Source: Nitrosomonas sp. Nm51 (GTDB lineage: Bacteria > Pseudomonadota > Gammaproteobacteria > Burkholderiales > Nitrosomonadaceae). From it: a stretch of DNA of 64,000 bases. The notes below the pieces were generated by a model. The model was not told the origin of the DNA and ran no database searches. It saw only the letters and a list, made by a program, of their open reading frames with translations. The stretch spans positions 1-64,000 of the forward strand of contig NZ_FOGH01000013.1 of assembly GCF_900111165.1 (NCBI RefSeq), read 5' to 3'. The stretch's first letter is position 1. Every line of letters begins with the position of its first letter. The position numbers and the translations under genes are program-made. Shown one piece after another: positions 34,598 to 43,990 of the stretch.

Positions 34598-35419
34598 TTA
34601 CTTGTCAGCACCGATAATGGTCATCACTTCTTCGGGTTTTAAATGCAGCAGCTGACCAATCTGTTCGTAATCGTCCGGCAATGCTGCATCGTCCCACCCA
34701 TTGGCTGCATGCCTTGCAAGATTAACGGCCAGAAAAACGTTGCGCACACGCTGCTGATCGCTGTGATTGTCATCCATCAGGGCGATCAGCAGTTCGGGCA
34801 GTTTCCACTGCGCCGCCAATGCGTGTTGTAACGCATATAACGGGAAACCTAACACTTTTTCTTGTATATGCTGGCTACGTATCGTTTTGTTTTGCGTCTG
34901 GATCAACTTAATTTGCAGCATTGCTTTAGGCGCAAAACACCACATCAGCATTTCTGCCAAATCATGCAATAACGCCGCTATCCGCACCTCTTCGTAGCGC
35001 AGATCGTGCAAGCGCACGGCCCAATCAAACGCATAAGCTGAAGCCACCTTTGCGCGATGTGTGGCTTTTAGCAAATACACCAGCGCTTCCCTATGATCAC
35101 TTCCCAGCAAATCTTCAATGTATGGCTTTGCAGAAACATTTTTTAGCGCATTATCCATTCCGAGCATGATTAATACCTGCTCTACCTCCATTATTTGATG
35201 TGCTTGTTGACGCGCCCTATGCTGTTGCAAATAGCGTATCAGCTTTACAACCATCAATGGATCGCTTTTGATGACATGAGCGAGACATCGTGCATCGAGA
35301 TGATCGACGTTTTCAATCAACGTAGATAACTTACGTGCGGTTTGCTTTAGAACGGGTATCTCAACCTTCGTCAGATACGCAACACACTGATTCAGCTTTT
35401 TATTGTCTTCTGCCGCCAT
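34598..35419 (-). CDS. HDOD domain protein
   Basis: This is a 273-residue protein with one HDOD domain. Features are LSTLIENVDHLDARCLAHVI and DPLMVVKLIRYL at the N-terminal side and VRIAALLHDLAEML in the HD-like core. No GGDEF, EAL or receiver domain is fused. HDOD proteins act in signalling, often in stress or motility, without established catalysis. It lies about 100 bases downstream of rsfS on the same strand and may be on that transcript. Confidence 0.88.
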   Translation of the reverse strand: MAAEDNKKLNQCVAYLTKVEIPVLKQTARKLSTLIENVDHLDARCLAHVIKSDPLMVVKLIRYLQQHRARQQAHQIMEVEQVLIMLGMDNALKNVSAKPYIEDLLGSDHREALVYLLKATHRAKVASAYAFDWAVRLHDLRYEEVRIAALLHDLAEMLMWCFAPKAMLQIKLIQTQNKTIRSQHIQEKVLGFPLYALQHALAAQWKLPELLIALMDDNHSDQQRVRNVFLAVNLARHAANGWDDAALPDDYEQIGQLLHLKPEEVMTIIGADK

Positions 35420-35522
35420 GTTTAATTTACAGATTTACAGTTATTATTAACATACTGATTTATAACATGGCATATTTCAGTGGATCATCCAAAAAAACGG
35501 GGTATAAACGTTCTTTTTACAG

Positions 35523-35843
35523 CTAACTCGTCCACAATGCTTCCAGATTGTAATATTCACGGGCTTCCGGCTGCATAATATGCACGATAATATCGCCCAG
35601 ATCCACCAACAACCATTCACCGGTCTGCCCGCCTTCCAGTGATAGTATACTGCCACCGGCGCTTTTGACTTTCTCTTGAACATTATCAGCCAAAGCCTTG
35701 GTCTGGCGCGAAGAATTTGCACTTGCGATAATAATATAATCAAACATTGATGTTAATTCGGAAACACATAATACTTTGATATCGAAGGCCTTAATATCTT
35801 CAAGCGCATCCACAATAATTTTAACCAGCTTATCTGAATTCAT
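35523..35843 (-). CDS. rsfS: Ribosomal silencing factor RsfS
   Basis: This is a 106-residue protein of the Iojap/RsfS family. It has DALEDIKAFDIKVLCVSELT, YIIIASANSSRQTKALADNV and GEWLLVDLGDIIVHIM, followed by ARE-YYNLEALW. It binds ribosomal protein L14 and blocks subunit joining when nutrients are short. It overlaps the nadD 3' end by 14 bases, the usual nadD-rsfS coupling. The customary next gene, rlmH, is not in this position. Confidence 0.95.
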   Translation of the reverse strand: MNSDKLVKIIVDALEDIKAFDIKVLCVSELTSMFDYIIIASANSSRQTKALADNVQEKVKSAGGSILSLEGGQTGEWLLVDLGDIIVHIMQPEAREYYNLEALWTS

Positions 35844-36504
35844 TTTCTCCTAAGTATAGATCATGTGTTTTAATGTAATCAGCGGTGATATCAGGCAACA
35901 AATAGCGAATGCTTTTGCCCGCCGCTACCAGATCTCGTATTTTGGTTGCGGAAATATCCAGTAGCGTTGTTTGTGCAGTATAAATCATACCACTGAACTG
36001 ACAGGCCAGATCGTTCGGGTCTGAAGTCCAGCGCGAGGCGCATTCTATCTGTATCTTCTGAGGCAGATCGCTACGATTAATCAAACGCATGCTGCCGGGC
36101 CGTTCTACGATAATCAAATGACACAATTGAAACAGTTCCCGCCAGCAATGCCAGTAGTGGATTCTTAAAAAGGTATCGGCACCCATAATAAAACAGAGTA
36201 CGGCCCTGCCGCCATATTCTGCGTGGTATTCCCTGAGGGAAGTCACAGAAGTACTTACACCCGGGCGTTTGATTTCGCGTTCGTCCAGAAGAAAACGTGT
36301 ACTGTTTTGTATGGAAAGCGATATCATGCGGGCGCGATGATGTTTTGATCCGCCTGGCGAATCACGCAAGCGCGGCTCTCCGGCGGGTACGAAAAAAAAC
36401 TGGTCGAAACGGATAGCATCAGCCAGTTCCTCGGCAACGCGGAGATGACCGTAATGTATAGGATCGAATGTTCCGCCGTAAATACCGATCAGTACTGGTT
36501 CCAT
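35830..36504 (-). CDS. nadD: Nicotinate-nucleotide adenylyltransferase
   Basis: This is a 224-residue nucleotidyltransferase making deamido-NAD from nicotinate mononucleotide and ATP. GGTFDPIHYGH is at residues 10-20 and the C-terminal ISATKIRDLVAAGKSIRYLL matches the ISSTxIR motif. It is upstream of and overlaps rsfS. The region before it holds a structured repeat rather than a gene. Confidence 0.95.
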   Translation of the reverse strand: MEPVLIGIYGGTFDPIHYGHLRVAEELADAIRFDQFFFVPAGEPRLRDSPGGSKHHRARMISLSIQNSTRFLLDEREIKRPGVSTSVTSLREYHAEYGGRAVLCFIMGADTFLRIHYWHCWRELFQLCHLIIVERPGSMRLINRSDLPQKIQIECASRWTSDPNDLACQFSGMIYTAQTTLLDISATKIRDLVAAGKSIRYLLPDITADYIKTHDLYLGENEFR

Positions 36505-36539
36505 CGTCTAACGTCCGCCAGGGAGTGTCGTCATGTATT

Positions 36540-36800
36540 ATGTGCAATTATGCGCGTGCAGATTTTTGATGAATGTTTGTGAAAAGCGTGCAGAGCATAG
36601 CCATAGCGATGTTCAAACGCTTTGAACAAACAGGTGCAAAATATGCCGCGCCCTTCGGGTTTGTTTTTCGAACAAAATTATCGTCGTTTTCGCGCCTTGA
36701 ATATGCTCCGGCATGTCCTGCGGCACAAAAACCTGATCCTTTTGTCCGAAAAACAAACAGAATTGTACGTAAACATGACGCACTCCTGGAACATGACAAG
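36540..36800. repeat. Structured intergenic element with nested inverted repeats
   Basis: The gap between aceF and nadD contains an inverted repeat of 19 bases with one mismatch (36659-36677 and 36740-36758, GTTTGTTTTTCG then AACAAAA). A second perfect hairpin GTTCAAA/TTTGAAC with a three-base loop lies at 36611-36627. Several frames are open across it, but none resembles a protein and they follow the repeat symmetry. The layout suggests a MITE-like or regulatory RNA-type element. It differs in sequence from the repeat at 26595-26760. Confidence 0.55.
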
Positions 36801-36824
36801 TCTGCTGACATATAAAAAAACAGA

Positions 36825-38204
36825 CTATAGTAATGCCAAGCGCATATCCGTTAATACTTCCGCCAGGTGAGAAGTAAACCTTGCAGCAGCCGCGCCATCA
36901 ATGACCCGATGATCATAGGACAAGGAAAGCGGCAACACCAAGCGCGGTTCAAATTGGCCACCCCTGAAAACAGGCTTATAACTGGCTTTAGACACACCCA
37001 GAATAGCGACCTCGGGTGCATTGATAATGGGAGTAAACGCCGTTCCGCCGATGCCACCCAGACTTGAGATGGTGAAACTGGCGCCTTGCATTTGAGCTGG
37101 CTTTAGTTTGCCATCACGCGCCAGAGCCGCCAATTCACCAAGTTCTCGAGCAATCGCTACCACGCCTTTCTGATCGACATCCTGAATTACAGGCACAACG
37201 AGACCATTTATCGTGTCAACAGCAAAGCCAATATGATAATAGCGTTTAATAATCAGACTGCTTTCCCCGTTAACACCCCTATCTAGCGACGCATTAAATT
37301 CGGGAAATTTTTTTAATGATGCAATCAGCGCTTTCATCAAAAAAGACAATAGTGTCAATTTGACCGTATCTTCTTTTTCGGTCGAATTGGATTCCTTGCG
37401 CAATGCCTCAAGATCCGTAATATCCGCTTCATCAAACTGGGTCACATGCGGAATCATCACCCAGTTACGATGCAAGTTGGCGCCGGCAATCTGTTTTATT
37501 CGCGAAAGAGAATCCACTTCTACCGGTCCGTACTTGGCAAAATCAATCTGCGGCCAAGGCAACAAATCAAACGGAGTACCGGCCGCAGCACCTTTGGTGT
37601 CCATTTGTATTTGTGACAACTTGGCTTTTACATATGCCTGGACGTCTTCTTTAATAATTCGTTGTTTGCGGCCACTGCCTGTAATCCTGTCCAGATTAAC
37701 GCCCAATTCACGTGCAAAACGTCGCACTGATGGACCCGCATGTGCTTTGGAAGGTATCGGCTCTACCAAATCTGACGCACTCGATGACGCCATTGGCTGT
37801 TCCATCGCCCGCTCCTCCTGTGTCATAGGTGCCACAGATTTTGTTTCTTTCATTTCTTGATGTTCGGCTTCGGATTGCGCAACAGATTCCTTATCAGCTG
37901 TTTCAGCAAGCCTGGCTTCATTTTCATCGGATTCCGGGAGTTTGTCCGAAATTTCGGCAGTTTCAGTAATTTCCATCACGACGACAGGGGTGCCTTCGGA
38001 AACCTTGTCGCCTGTCTTGACTTTAAGTTCTTTGACAGTACCTGAATAAGGCGCCGGTATATCAATGGTTGCCTTATCCGACTCCAGTGCTAACAAGGAA
38101 TCTTCAGCATTTACCTTAGTACCGGCCTGCACAAAAATGTCAATAACAGGTACATCAGAAAAGTCCCCGATATCCGGAATGCAAACTGTTTTAAGTTCAC
38201 TCAT
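36825..38204 (-). CDS. aceF: Pyruvate dehydrogenase E2, dihydrolipoamide acetyltransferase
   Basis: This is a 459-residue protein from the ATG at 38204, which has AAGGAAAG before it. Domains in order are one lipoyl domain with lipoyl-lysine K44 (ALESDKATIDIP), an acidic/alanine-rich linker, the E3-binding domain at about 155-195 (GPSVRRFARELGVNLDRITG) and the catalytic domain ending in SYDHRVIDG with the active histidine near residue 432. It transfers acetyl from E1 to CoA. It follows aceE by 106 bases. The E3 gene (lpd) is not within the window. Confidence 0.95.
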   Translation of the reverse strand: MSELKTVCIPDIGDFSDVPVIDIFVQAGTKVNAEDSLLALESDKATIDIPAPYSGTVKELKVKTGDKVSEGTPVVVMEITETAEISDKLPESDENEARLAETADKESVAQSEAEHQEMKETKSVAPMTQEERAMEQPMASSSASDLVEPIPSKAHAGPSVRRFARELGVNLDRITGSGRKQRIIKEDVQAYVKAKLSQIQMDTKGAAAGTPFDLLPWPQIDFAKYGPVEVDSLSRIKQIAGANLHRNWVMIPHVTQFDEADITDLEALRKESNSTEKEDTVKLTLLSFLMKALIASLKKFPEFNASLDRGVNGESSLIIKRYYHIGFAVDTINGLVVPVIQDVDQKGVVAIARELGELAALARDGKLKPAQMQGASFTISSLGGIGGTAFTPIINAPEVAILGVSKASYKPVFRGGQFEPRLVLPLSLSYDHRVIDGAAAARFTSHLAEVLTDMRLALL

Positions 38205-38310
38205 ATACTTTCCTTGAATCAAATCTTCGCGAAAGAGCGATTCTGAAGTGCAGAATAGTCATTTAAGACATTGTTCAGACATCGATTATTGGATCGCATG
38301 CGATATATGA

Positions 38311-40971
38311 CTAAAGTGTCACAGGATCGGGTTTTTCCGGACTGATACCAAATCGTTTGATAGCCTGCGTTACTGTTTTTGTAGACACTTTACCTTCATC
38401 CGACAGCGCTTTTAATGCCGCGACGGCAATATAATTCCGGTCAATTTCAAAGAACCGGCGCAGCTTTTCGCGCGTATCGGAGCGGCCAAAACCATCGGTA
38501 CCTAATACGCGGTAACTGCCAGGCACAAATTCACGAATCTGATCCGCATAAGTTTTCATATAATCTGTCGCGGCAATTACAGGACCACCTTTGCGTTTCA
38601 GACAGTCCTCAACATGTGAAACTTTTGCTTTTTTTTCCGGATGCAGCATATTCCATCGATGTATATGCAAAGCTTCGCGCCTTAATTCGTTGAAACTGGT
38701 CACACTCCAGATGTCCGCGCTGACGTCATACTCTTGTTTCAGAATTTCAGCAGCAGCAACTGCTTCGCGCAGTATCGTTCCCGAGCCGAGTAACTGCACA
38801 TGCAGACCTTTACTGCGTTTTGCAGCTTCCTTGAACAGATACATTCCTTTCAGGATATGCTGCTCCACACCCTTGGGCATTTCCGGATGGGGGTAATTTT
38901 CGTTCATTACAGTAATGTAATAAAAAACATCTTCCTGATTTTGACACATGCGGCGCAAACCATCCTGCATAATTACGGCCAGTTCATATGAGAATGCCGG
39001 ATCATATGAAATGCAATTAGGAATAGTGGAAGCGACTATATGGCTATGACCGTCTTCATGCTGCAACCCTTCACCATTGAGTGTGGTTCGACCTGCTGTC
39101 CCACCAATCAAAAAACCGCGGCAACGCATATCACCTGCAGCCCAGATCAGATCACCAACACGCTGAAAACCAAACATGGAATAAAAAATAAAAAAAGGAA
39201 TCATCTGGATGCCGTACGTGCTATATGCGGTCGCAGCAGCGATCCAGGATGACAGCCCTCCGGCTTCATTAATACCTTCCTGCAGGATTTGGCCGTTCTT
39301 GTCTTCCTTGTAATACATCAACTGCTCGGCGTCCTGAGGTGTATAAAGCTGACCAACTGACGACCAAATGCCCAGTTGACGGAACATGCCTTCCATACCG
39401 AATGTACGCGCCTCGTCCGCAACAATCGGTACGATATGTTTACCAATCTGCTTATCCTTGACCAAAATATTCAGTATGCGTACATAGGCCATTGTTGTTG
39501 AAGATTCCCTGCCTTCACCGCTAGCTCTCAATACGGATTCAAACGCACTTAACGGCGGCACCTCCAGGGGCTCTGCCCGCTGTTTACGGCGATGATAAAA
39601 ACCGCCCAGCGCTTCTCGGCGTTCACGCATATAAGCATATTCTGGTGAATCCTCGTCAAAAGTAAGATAAGGCACATCTTCGATTTTGTCATCAGGTATC
39701 TCCAGCCCAAAGCGATCGCGAAATGCTTTTAAGGAAATTGTGCCCATTTTTTTTTGCTGGTGTGTGATATTCTGCGCTTCACCAGATTCACCCATGCCAT
39801 AACCTTTAATTGTTTTGGCCAGAATTACTGTGGGTTGGTCCTTATGCTTAACCGCTTCTGCATAGGCTGCATAGACCTTATGCGGATCATGCCCGCCTCT
39901 ATTTAAACGCCAGATATCATCATCAGACATAGTGGCAACCATTTCCAGCAATTCAGGATATTTGCCGAAAAAATGTTTACGGACATAAGCGCCATCCCGG
40001 GCCTTAAAATTTTGATATTCGCCGTCAACACACTCCATCATGCGTTTTTGCAGTAACCCTTTGGTGTCTTTAGCAAGCAGAGGATCCCAATAAGAACCCC
40101 AAATTACTTTAATCACATTCCAACCTGCACCGCGAAATGCAGCTTCCAGCTCCTGAATGATTTTCCCGTTGCCTCTGACCGGTCCATCAAGACGTTGTAG
40201 ATTGCAATTAACAACAAAAATCAGGTTATCCAGTTTCTCACGTGATGCAAGCGTAATGGCGCCCAGTGACTCTGGCTCATCCATTTCTCCATCACCCATG
40301 AATGCCCATATTTTACGCCCATCCGTATTCACAAGGCCGCGGCTTCCAAGATATTTCATGAAACGCGCCTGGTATAACGCCATTATAGGTCCAAGCCCCA
40401 TGGATACAGTCGGAAACTGCCAGAATGAAGGCATCAGCCATGGATGCGGATATGAAGACAAACCATTACCGTCTGCTTCCTGGCGAAAATTGTCCAGTTG
40501 ATCTTCTGTCAATTCCCCGGCAAGAAATGCATAGGCGTAAATGCCTGGCGAGGAGTGGCCCTGTACATATACCAGGTCTCCACCATGATTCTCGCTAGGA
40601 GAATGCCAGAAATGATTGTAACCAACATCGTACAGCGTTGCAGCGGAAGCAAAACTTGCAATATGTCCTCCCACATTAGTCGATCGATTGGCCTTGAGCA
40701 CCATTGCCATCGCATTCCAGCGCACATAAGAACGAATACGATGTTCTATGGCATTATCACCCGGCGAACGTATTTCATTGCCTGGCGGTATTGTATTAAT
40801 ATAGGCCGTATTGGCGCTATAAGGCAGATAGGTACCTGAGCGGCGCGCTTTTTCCACCAGCTTCTCCAGTAAAAAATGTGCGCGTTCCGGACCTTCATTG
40901 ATTAGCACAGACTCCAGTGCCTCCAGCCATTCCTGCGTTTCTTGCGGATCTATGTCAGGGTACGATTCCAT
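38311..40971 (-). CDS. aceE: Pyruvate dehydrogenase E1 component (homodimeric)
   Basis: This is an 886-residue thiamine-diphosphate enzyme, the full length of the AceE type. The N-terminal ThDP motif is visible around WAFMGDGEMDEPESLGAI and NLIFVVNCNLQRLDGPVRGN. The transketolase-like central part contains GGTAGRTTLNGEGLQHEDGH. It decarboxylates pyruvate and acetylates the lipoyl group of AceF. It is the first gene of aceE-aceF. Confidence 0.97.
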   Translation of the reverse strand: MESYPDIDPQETQEWLEALESVLINEGPERAHFLLEKLVEKARRSGTYLPYSANTAYINTIPPGNEIRSPGDNAIEHRIRSYVRWNAMAMVLKANRSTNVGGHIASFASAATLYDVGYNHFWHSPSENHGGDLVYVQGHSSPGIYAYAFLAGELTEDQLDNFRQEADGNGLSSYPHPWLMPSFWQFPTVSMGLGPIMALYQARFMKYLGSRGLVNTDGRKIWAFMGDGEMDEPESLGAITLASREKLDNLIFVVNCNLQRLDGPVRGNGKIIQELEAAFRGAGWNVIKVIWGSYWDPLLAKDTKGLLQKRMMECVDGEYQNFKARDGAYVRKHFFGKYPELLEMVATMSDDDIWRLNRGGHDPHKVYAAYAEAVKHKDQPTVILAKTIKGYGMGESGEAQNITHQQKKMGTISLKAFRDRFGLEIPDDKIEDVPYLTFDEDSPEYAYMRERREALGGFYHRRKQRAEPLEVPPLSAFESVLRASGEGRESSTTMAYVRILNILVKDKQIGKHIVPIVADEARTFGMEGMFRQLGIWSSVGQLYTPQDAEQLMYYKEDKNGQILQEGINEAGGLSSWIAAATAYSTYGIQMIPFFIFYSMFGFQRVGDLIWAAGDMRCRGFLIGGTAGRTTLNGEGLQHEDGHSHIVASTIPNCISYDPAFSYELAVIMQDGLRRMCQNQEDVFYYITVMNENYPHPEMPKGVEQHILKGMYLFKEAAKRSKGLHVQLLGSGTILREAVAAAEILKQEYDVSADIWSVTSFNELRREALHIHRWNMLHPEKKAKVSHVEDCLKRKGGPVIAATDYMKTYADQIREFVPGSYRVLGTDGFGRSDTREKLRRFFEIDRNYIAVAALKALSDEGKVSTKTVTQAIKRFGISPEKPDPVTL

Positions 40972-41003
40972 ACTGTTCCATTGAGGTGATCATCAATTAA
41001 TCA

Positions 41004-41861
41004 TTATGCAGTTAGCTGGGAGCGTTCAGCCGCCTGTATAGTATTGCATAATAGCATTGTGATTGTCATTGGCCCTACGCCGCCAGGAACAGGCGTAATA
41101 TAGCCGGCAACTTCTTTGACCGTTTCAAATTCGACATCACCACACAGACTGCCGTTCGGCAAACGGTTAATCCCCACATCAATGACGGCTGCACCAGGTT
41201 TTACCATATTCGCGGTTATCATGCCAGGTTGGCCGGCAGCAACCACAAGAATATCTGCTGTCTGCGTAAATTGCGCCAAATCTTTGGTTTTAGACGTACA
41301 AATAGTGATCGTGGCACCGCGTTCCAGAAGCATCATTGCCATCGGTTTGCCAACAATATTGCTGCGCCCGACAACAACAGCATGCTTTCCTTCTACTGTA
41401 ATGCGACATTGTTCAAGCATGACCATCACACCATAGGGGGTACACGGAATAAAATTGGTGTTGCCGGTAACCAATGCGCCCACATTATACAAGTGGAAGC
41501 TGTCTACATCCTTCTCAACCGCAATCGAAGTAATAACCCTGTTGTTTTCGAAATGCGGCGGCAACGGCAATTGCACCAGTATGCCGTGCACATGCCTATT
41601 GCGATTCAAAATATCAATGCAGTCCAGTATCTCATCCTGCTCAGCAGTACTGGAAAAATGGTGCACCTCCGAATGAATACCGATTTCGTTGCAGGCTTTG
41701 ACTTTGTTGCGTACATATATTGCTGATGCGGGATTGTCCCCGACCATAATGACTGCTAGTCCCGGTCTTTTTCCTTGCTCTGTCAGTTTTGCTGCACGGT
41801 GCTTCCATTCGGCGCGTACATTCCGTGCTATCAGTTTCCCATCGATGATATGTGCGCTCAT
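41004..41861 (-). CDS. folD: Bifunctional methylene-THF dehydrogenase/cyclohydrolase
   Basis: This is a 285-residue cytoplasmic enzyme that interconverts methylene-, methenyl- and formyl-THF. Family motifs are [18 protein letters not shown] (catalytic lysine), [40 protein letters not shown] and [14 protein letters not shown]. It is the last gene of a minus-strand set with metF, ahcY and metK, all serving one-carbon and methyl metabolism. The membrane-protein gene ends 26 bases upstream. Confidence 0.96.
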   Translation of the reverse strand: MSAHIIDGKLIARNVRAEWKHRAAKLTEQGKRPGLAVIMVGDNPASAIYVRNKVKACNEIGIHSEVHHFSSTAEQDEILDCIDILNRNRHVHGILVQLPLPPHFENNRVITSIAVEKDVDSFHLYNVGALVTGNTNFIPCTPYGVMVMLEQCRITVEGKHAVVVGRSNIVGKPMAMMLLERGATITICTSKTKDLAQFTQTADILVVAAGQPGMITANMVKPGAAVIDVGINRLPNGSLCGDVEFETVKEVAGYITPVPGGVGPMTITMLLCNTIQAAERSQLTA

Positions 41862-41886
41862 TTAATCGGCAGCTAAGCTTCGAATT

Positions 41887-42564
41887 CTAAGTTGACTGTT
41901 TGGCTTTTTTGATTTTCAAATAATAAATCAATAATCCGACTAGAAATACAGGTATGACAAATAGTGCCGCTGACATCAATCCTGCGGCAAGTATTGCTAT
42001 TGTACTGTTGCCCGGCATGAATAATGTTATAAACCAAATTACGACAAAGGCAATAAAAAGTCCGCCATAAAGCATTGTTTTTTTGACCCGGTCATATAAT
42101 CGCCAGAAAGCACCCGACACCTGAATTTCATCGACATAATGCTCAAAAACCTCTACCAAGCTGTGATCACCGGCACGTGAATCATAACCGATTGCAACAG
42201 CCAGCGCATTGCTGCCATCTTCCAAACGTGACATCTTTCTAAGAAATTCAATACGTTTACCGATATCCTTTGGCTTAATGCCGTCTCGTATCAGCATTGT
42301 TTCCATCGCGCTAAATGCTGTTTCACGCGGATCCTCAGCGTGTTCGAGGCCTTCGGCATATTTCCACATAATGCCGATCAGATACAGTTGCGTCGTCATA
42401 TCTCTGAACTCGGGCGCAAAGTCATAGTTTTTATCTTTAACAAGACCGATCTGTATGGCCAAAATATCACGTCCATAGTCTATGCACGCGTCAACGGGTG
42501 AAATATCAGGTATAGTCTTTTCGGCTTCGGTTTCTACTTCAACATCATTCCGCTTCTCATCCAT
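41887..42564 (-). CDS. Conserved hypothetical protein with two C-terminal membrane helices
   Basis: I do not recognise a named family. The 225-residue protein starts with an acidic, Glu-rich segment, continues with a mostly helical soluble region to about 160, and ends in two hydrophobic segments (about 166-186 and 190-215) joined by a short loop, with a lysine-rich tail. This predicts a cytoplasmic domain anchored in the inner membrane. It lies 26 bases before folD and about 125 bases after metF in the one-carbon block, but nothing in its sequence suggests a folate role. Confidence 0.75.
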   Translation of the reverse strand: MDEKRNDVEVETEAEKTIPDISPVDACIDYGRDILAIQIGLVKDKNYDFAPEFRDMTTQLYLIGIMWKYAEGLEHAEDPRETAFSAMETMLIRDGIKPKDIGKRIEFLRKMSRLEDGSNALAVAIGYDSRAGDHSLVEVFEHYVDEIQVSGAFWRLYDRVKKTMLYGGLFIAFVVIWFITLFMPGNSTIAILAAGLMSAALFVIPVFLVGLLIYYLKIKKAKQST

Positions 42565-42690
42565 CTTGCAATCGCCTTATATGTTTTGATGACTTAATAT
42601 ATTTTTGCATTATATACCGGCTTGCTTGATCTGAAAAAAGAACCTGTTGAATTCGACACGATTGATGCTCGGGCATGCCTCAGGCATGCA

Positions 42691-43548
42691 TTAGTGCATT
42701 GTTTCCAATCCGAGTCGCCGCCAGATTTCGGACGTCAAATTCGCGCTGTTCATGGTATAAAAATGTAAGCCCGGCGCACCTTCTTTAAGTAATCGTTCGC
42801 ACATGTCTGTCACGACATCCAACCCGAATGCATGGATGGATGCTGTATCATCTCCATACCACTCCAGTTTCTTTCGAATCCAGCGCGGAATTTCAGCACC
42901 ACAAGCATCAGAAAACCTGACTAACTGTGAAAATTTATTGATGGGCATAATGCCGGGTACTATAGGAACCGATAACCCCATCGATTCACATGATTCGATA
43001 AAATAAAAATATGCATCTGCATTATAAAAATATTGAGTAATTGCAGAATCAGCCCCGGCTTCGATTTTACGCTTAAAATTTTCCAAATCAGCTTGCATTG
43101 AACGGGCCTGTGGATGACTCTCAGGATATGCGGCTACTTCAATATGAAATACTTGGCCGAATGCTTCTCTGATATATGCCACTAATTCACTTGCATAACG
43201 AAATTCACCCGCTTGCGCCATACCCGATGGTATGTCTCCGCGCAAGGCAACCAACTGATCTACGCCCGCTGCATGGTATGTTTCCAGAATCGAACAAATA
43301 TTTTGTCTCGTGGAACCAATGCACGAAATATGCGGAGCAACCCTGTATCCTTCAGATTGCATTTCAAGTACGGTTTCAAGGGTGCGTTCCCGTGTTGAAC
43401 CGCCGGCACCGAAGGTTACCGAAAAAAATTTTGGGTTAAGCTGCGCAAGTTTTTTACGCGCCTCTTTCAACTTCTCAATACCCTGTTCTGATTGCGGTGG
43501 AAATAGTTCAAAACTATATGTAGGGAAAAATTTTTTTTGCGATTCCAT
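42691..43548 (-). CDS. metF: 5,10-methylenetetrahydrofolate reductase
   Basis: I chose the ATG at 43548 (285 residues); the frame extends seven codons upstream to 43569. The protein is an FAD-containing TIM barrel with YSFELFPPQSEQG, FSVTFGAGGSTRERTL, ALRGDIPSG and SAITQYFYNADAYFYFIE. It reduces methylene-THF to methyl-THF for methionine synthesis. It is located between ahcY (terminator-like hairpin in between) and folD. Confidence 0.95.
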   Translation of the reverse strand: MESQKKFFPTYSFELFPPQSEQGIEKLKEARKKLAQLNPKFFSVTFGAGGSTRERTLETVLEMQSEGYRVAPHISCIGSTRQNICSILETYHAAGVDQLVALRGDIPSGMAQAGEFRYASELVAYIREAFGQVFHIEVAAYPESHPQARSMQADLENFKRKIEAGADSAITQYFYNADAYFYFIESCESMGLSVPIVPGIMPINKFSQLVRFSDACGAEIPRWIRKKLEWYGDDTASIHAFGLDVVTDMCERLLKEGAPGLHFYTMNSANLTSEIWRRLGLETMH

Positions 43549-43990
43549 TTTGGATAGTTGGAAAAACACGTCAAATCATGCAAACCGGAATATACGATAT
43601 TTCATTTGCATGCGATAAGGCAGTTTCTGGTTAACATAACCACTGAAATCAAAAGCACCTGCATGATCAATATCCAGTGTCTGCAATTTCACCATTATGC
43701 AGAAAAGCACTATAAATAGTGTCTCTATTCTCAGTGCGCTATCTGATAAAAATAACAGAAGGCTGGGGTAAGCGTATAAAATAAACGCATAAATTGCGCC
43801 ACCAACATGCAGCTACTCGCATACTGTCTGCAACACAATAAACATTGTAAAGTTCACACCAGCCTGTTATATATGGCAAAGTCTTAACTGCGCTTATCTT
43901 GATTCGTGCGTTTTATGATCGAATGATTAAGCAAATTTGTTGACAAAACAGCAGACAACCTGTTTTGTCAACATCTATTATTTGCGATTC
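43549..43990. other. 442-bp gap between ahcY and metF
   Basis: No gene is visible. The hairpin at 43939-43972 just after ahcY is a probable terminator. The rest should contain the metF promoter; I see no SAM or SAH riboswitch motif in it and no repeat shared with other gaps. Confidence 0.5.
43939..43972 (-). terminator. Strong hairpin after ahcY
   Basis: A perfect 13-bp stem GTTGACAAAACAG/CTGTTTTGTCAAC with an 8-base loop begins 18 bases after the ahcY stop codon. A thymine run on the minus strand is weak, so termination may be only partly intrinsic. The position between ahcY and metF argues for separate transcription of metF. Confidence 0.6.

Noticed and set aside
36548-36870. Three overlapping open frames between nadD and aceF
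   Set aside because: They run through the inverted repeats and mirror each other (both strands give similar peptides), as expected from repeat symmetry rather than coding.
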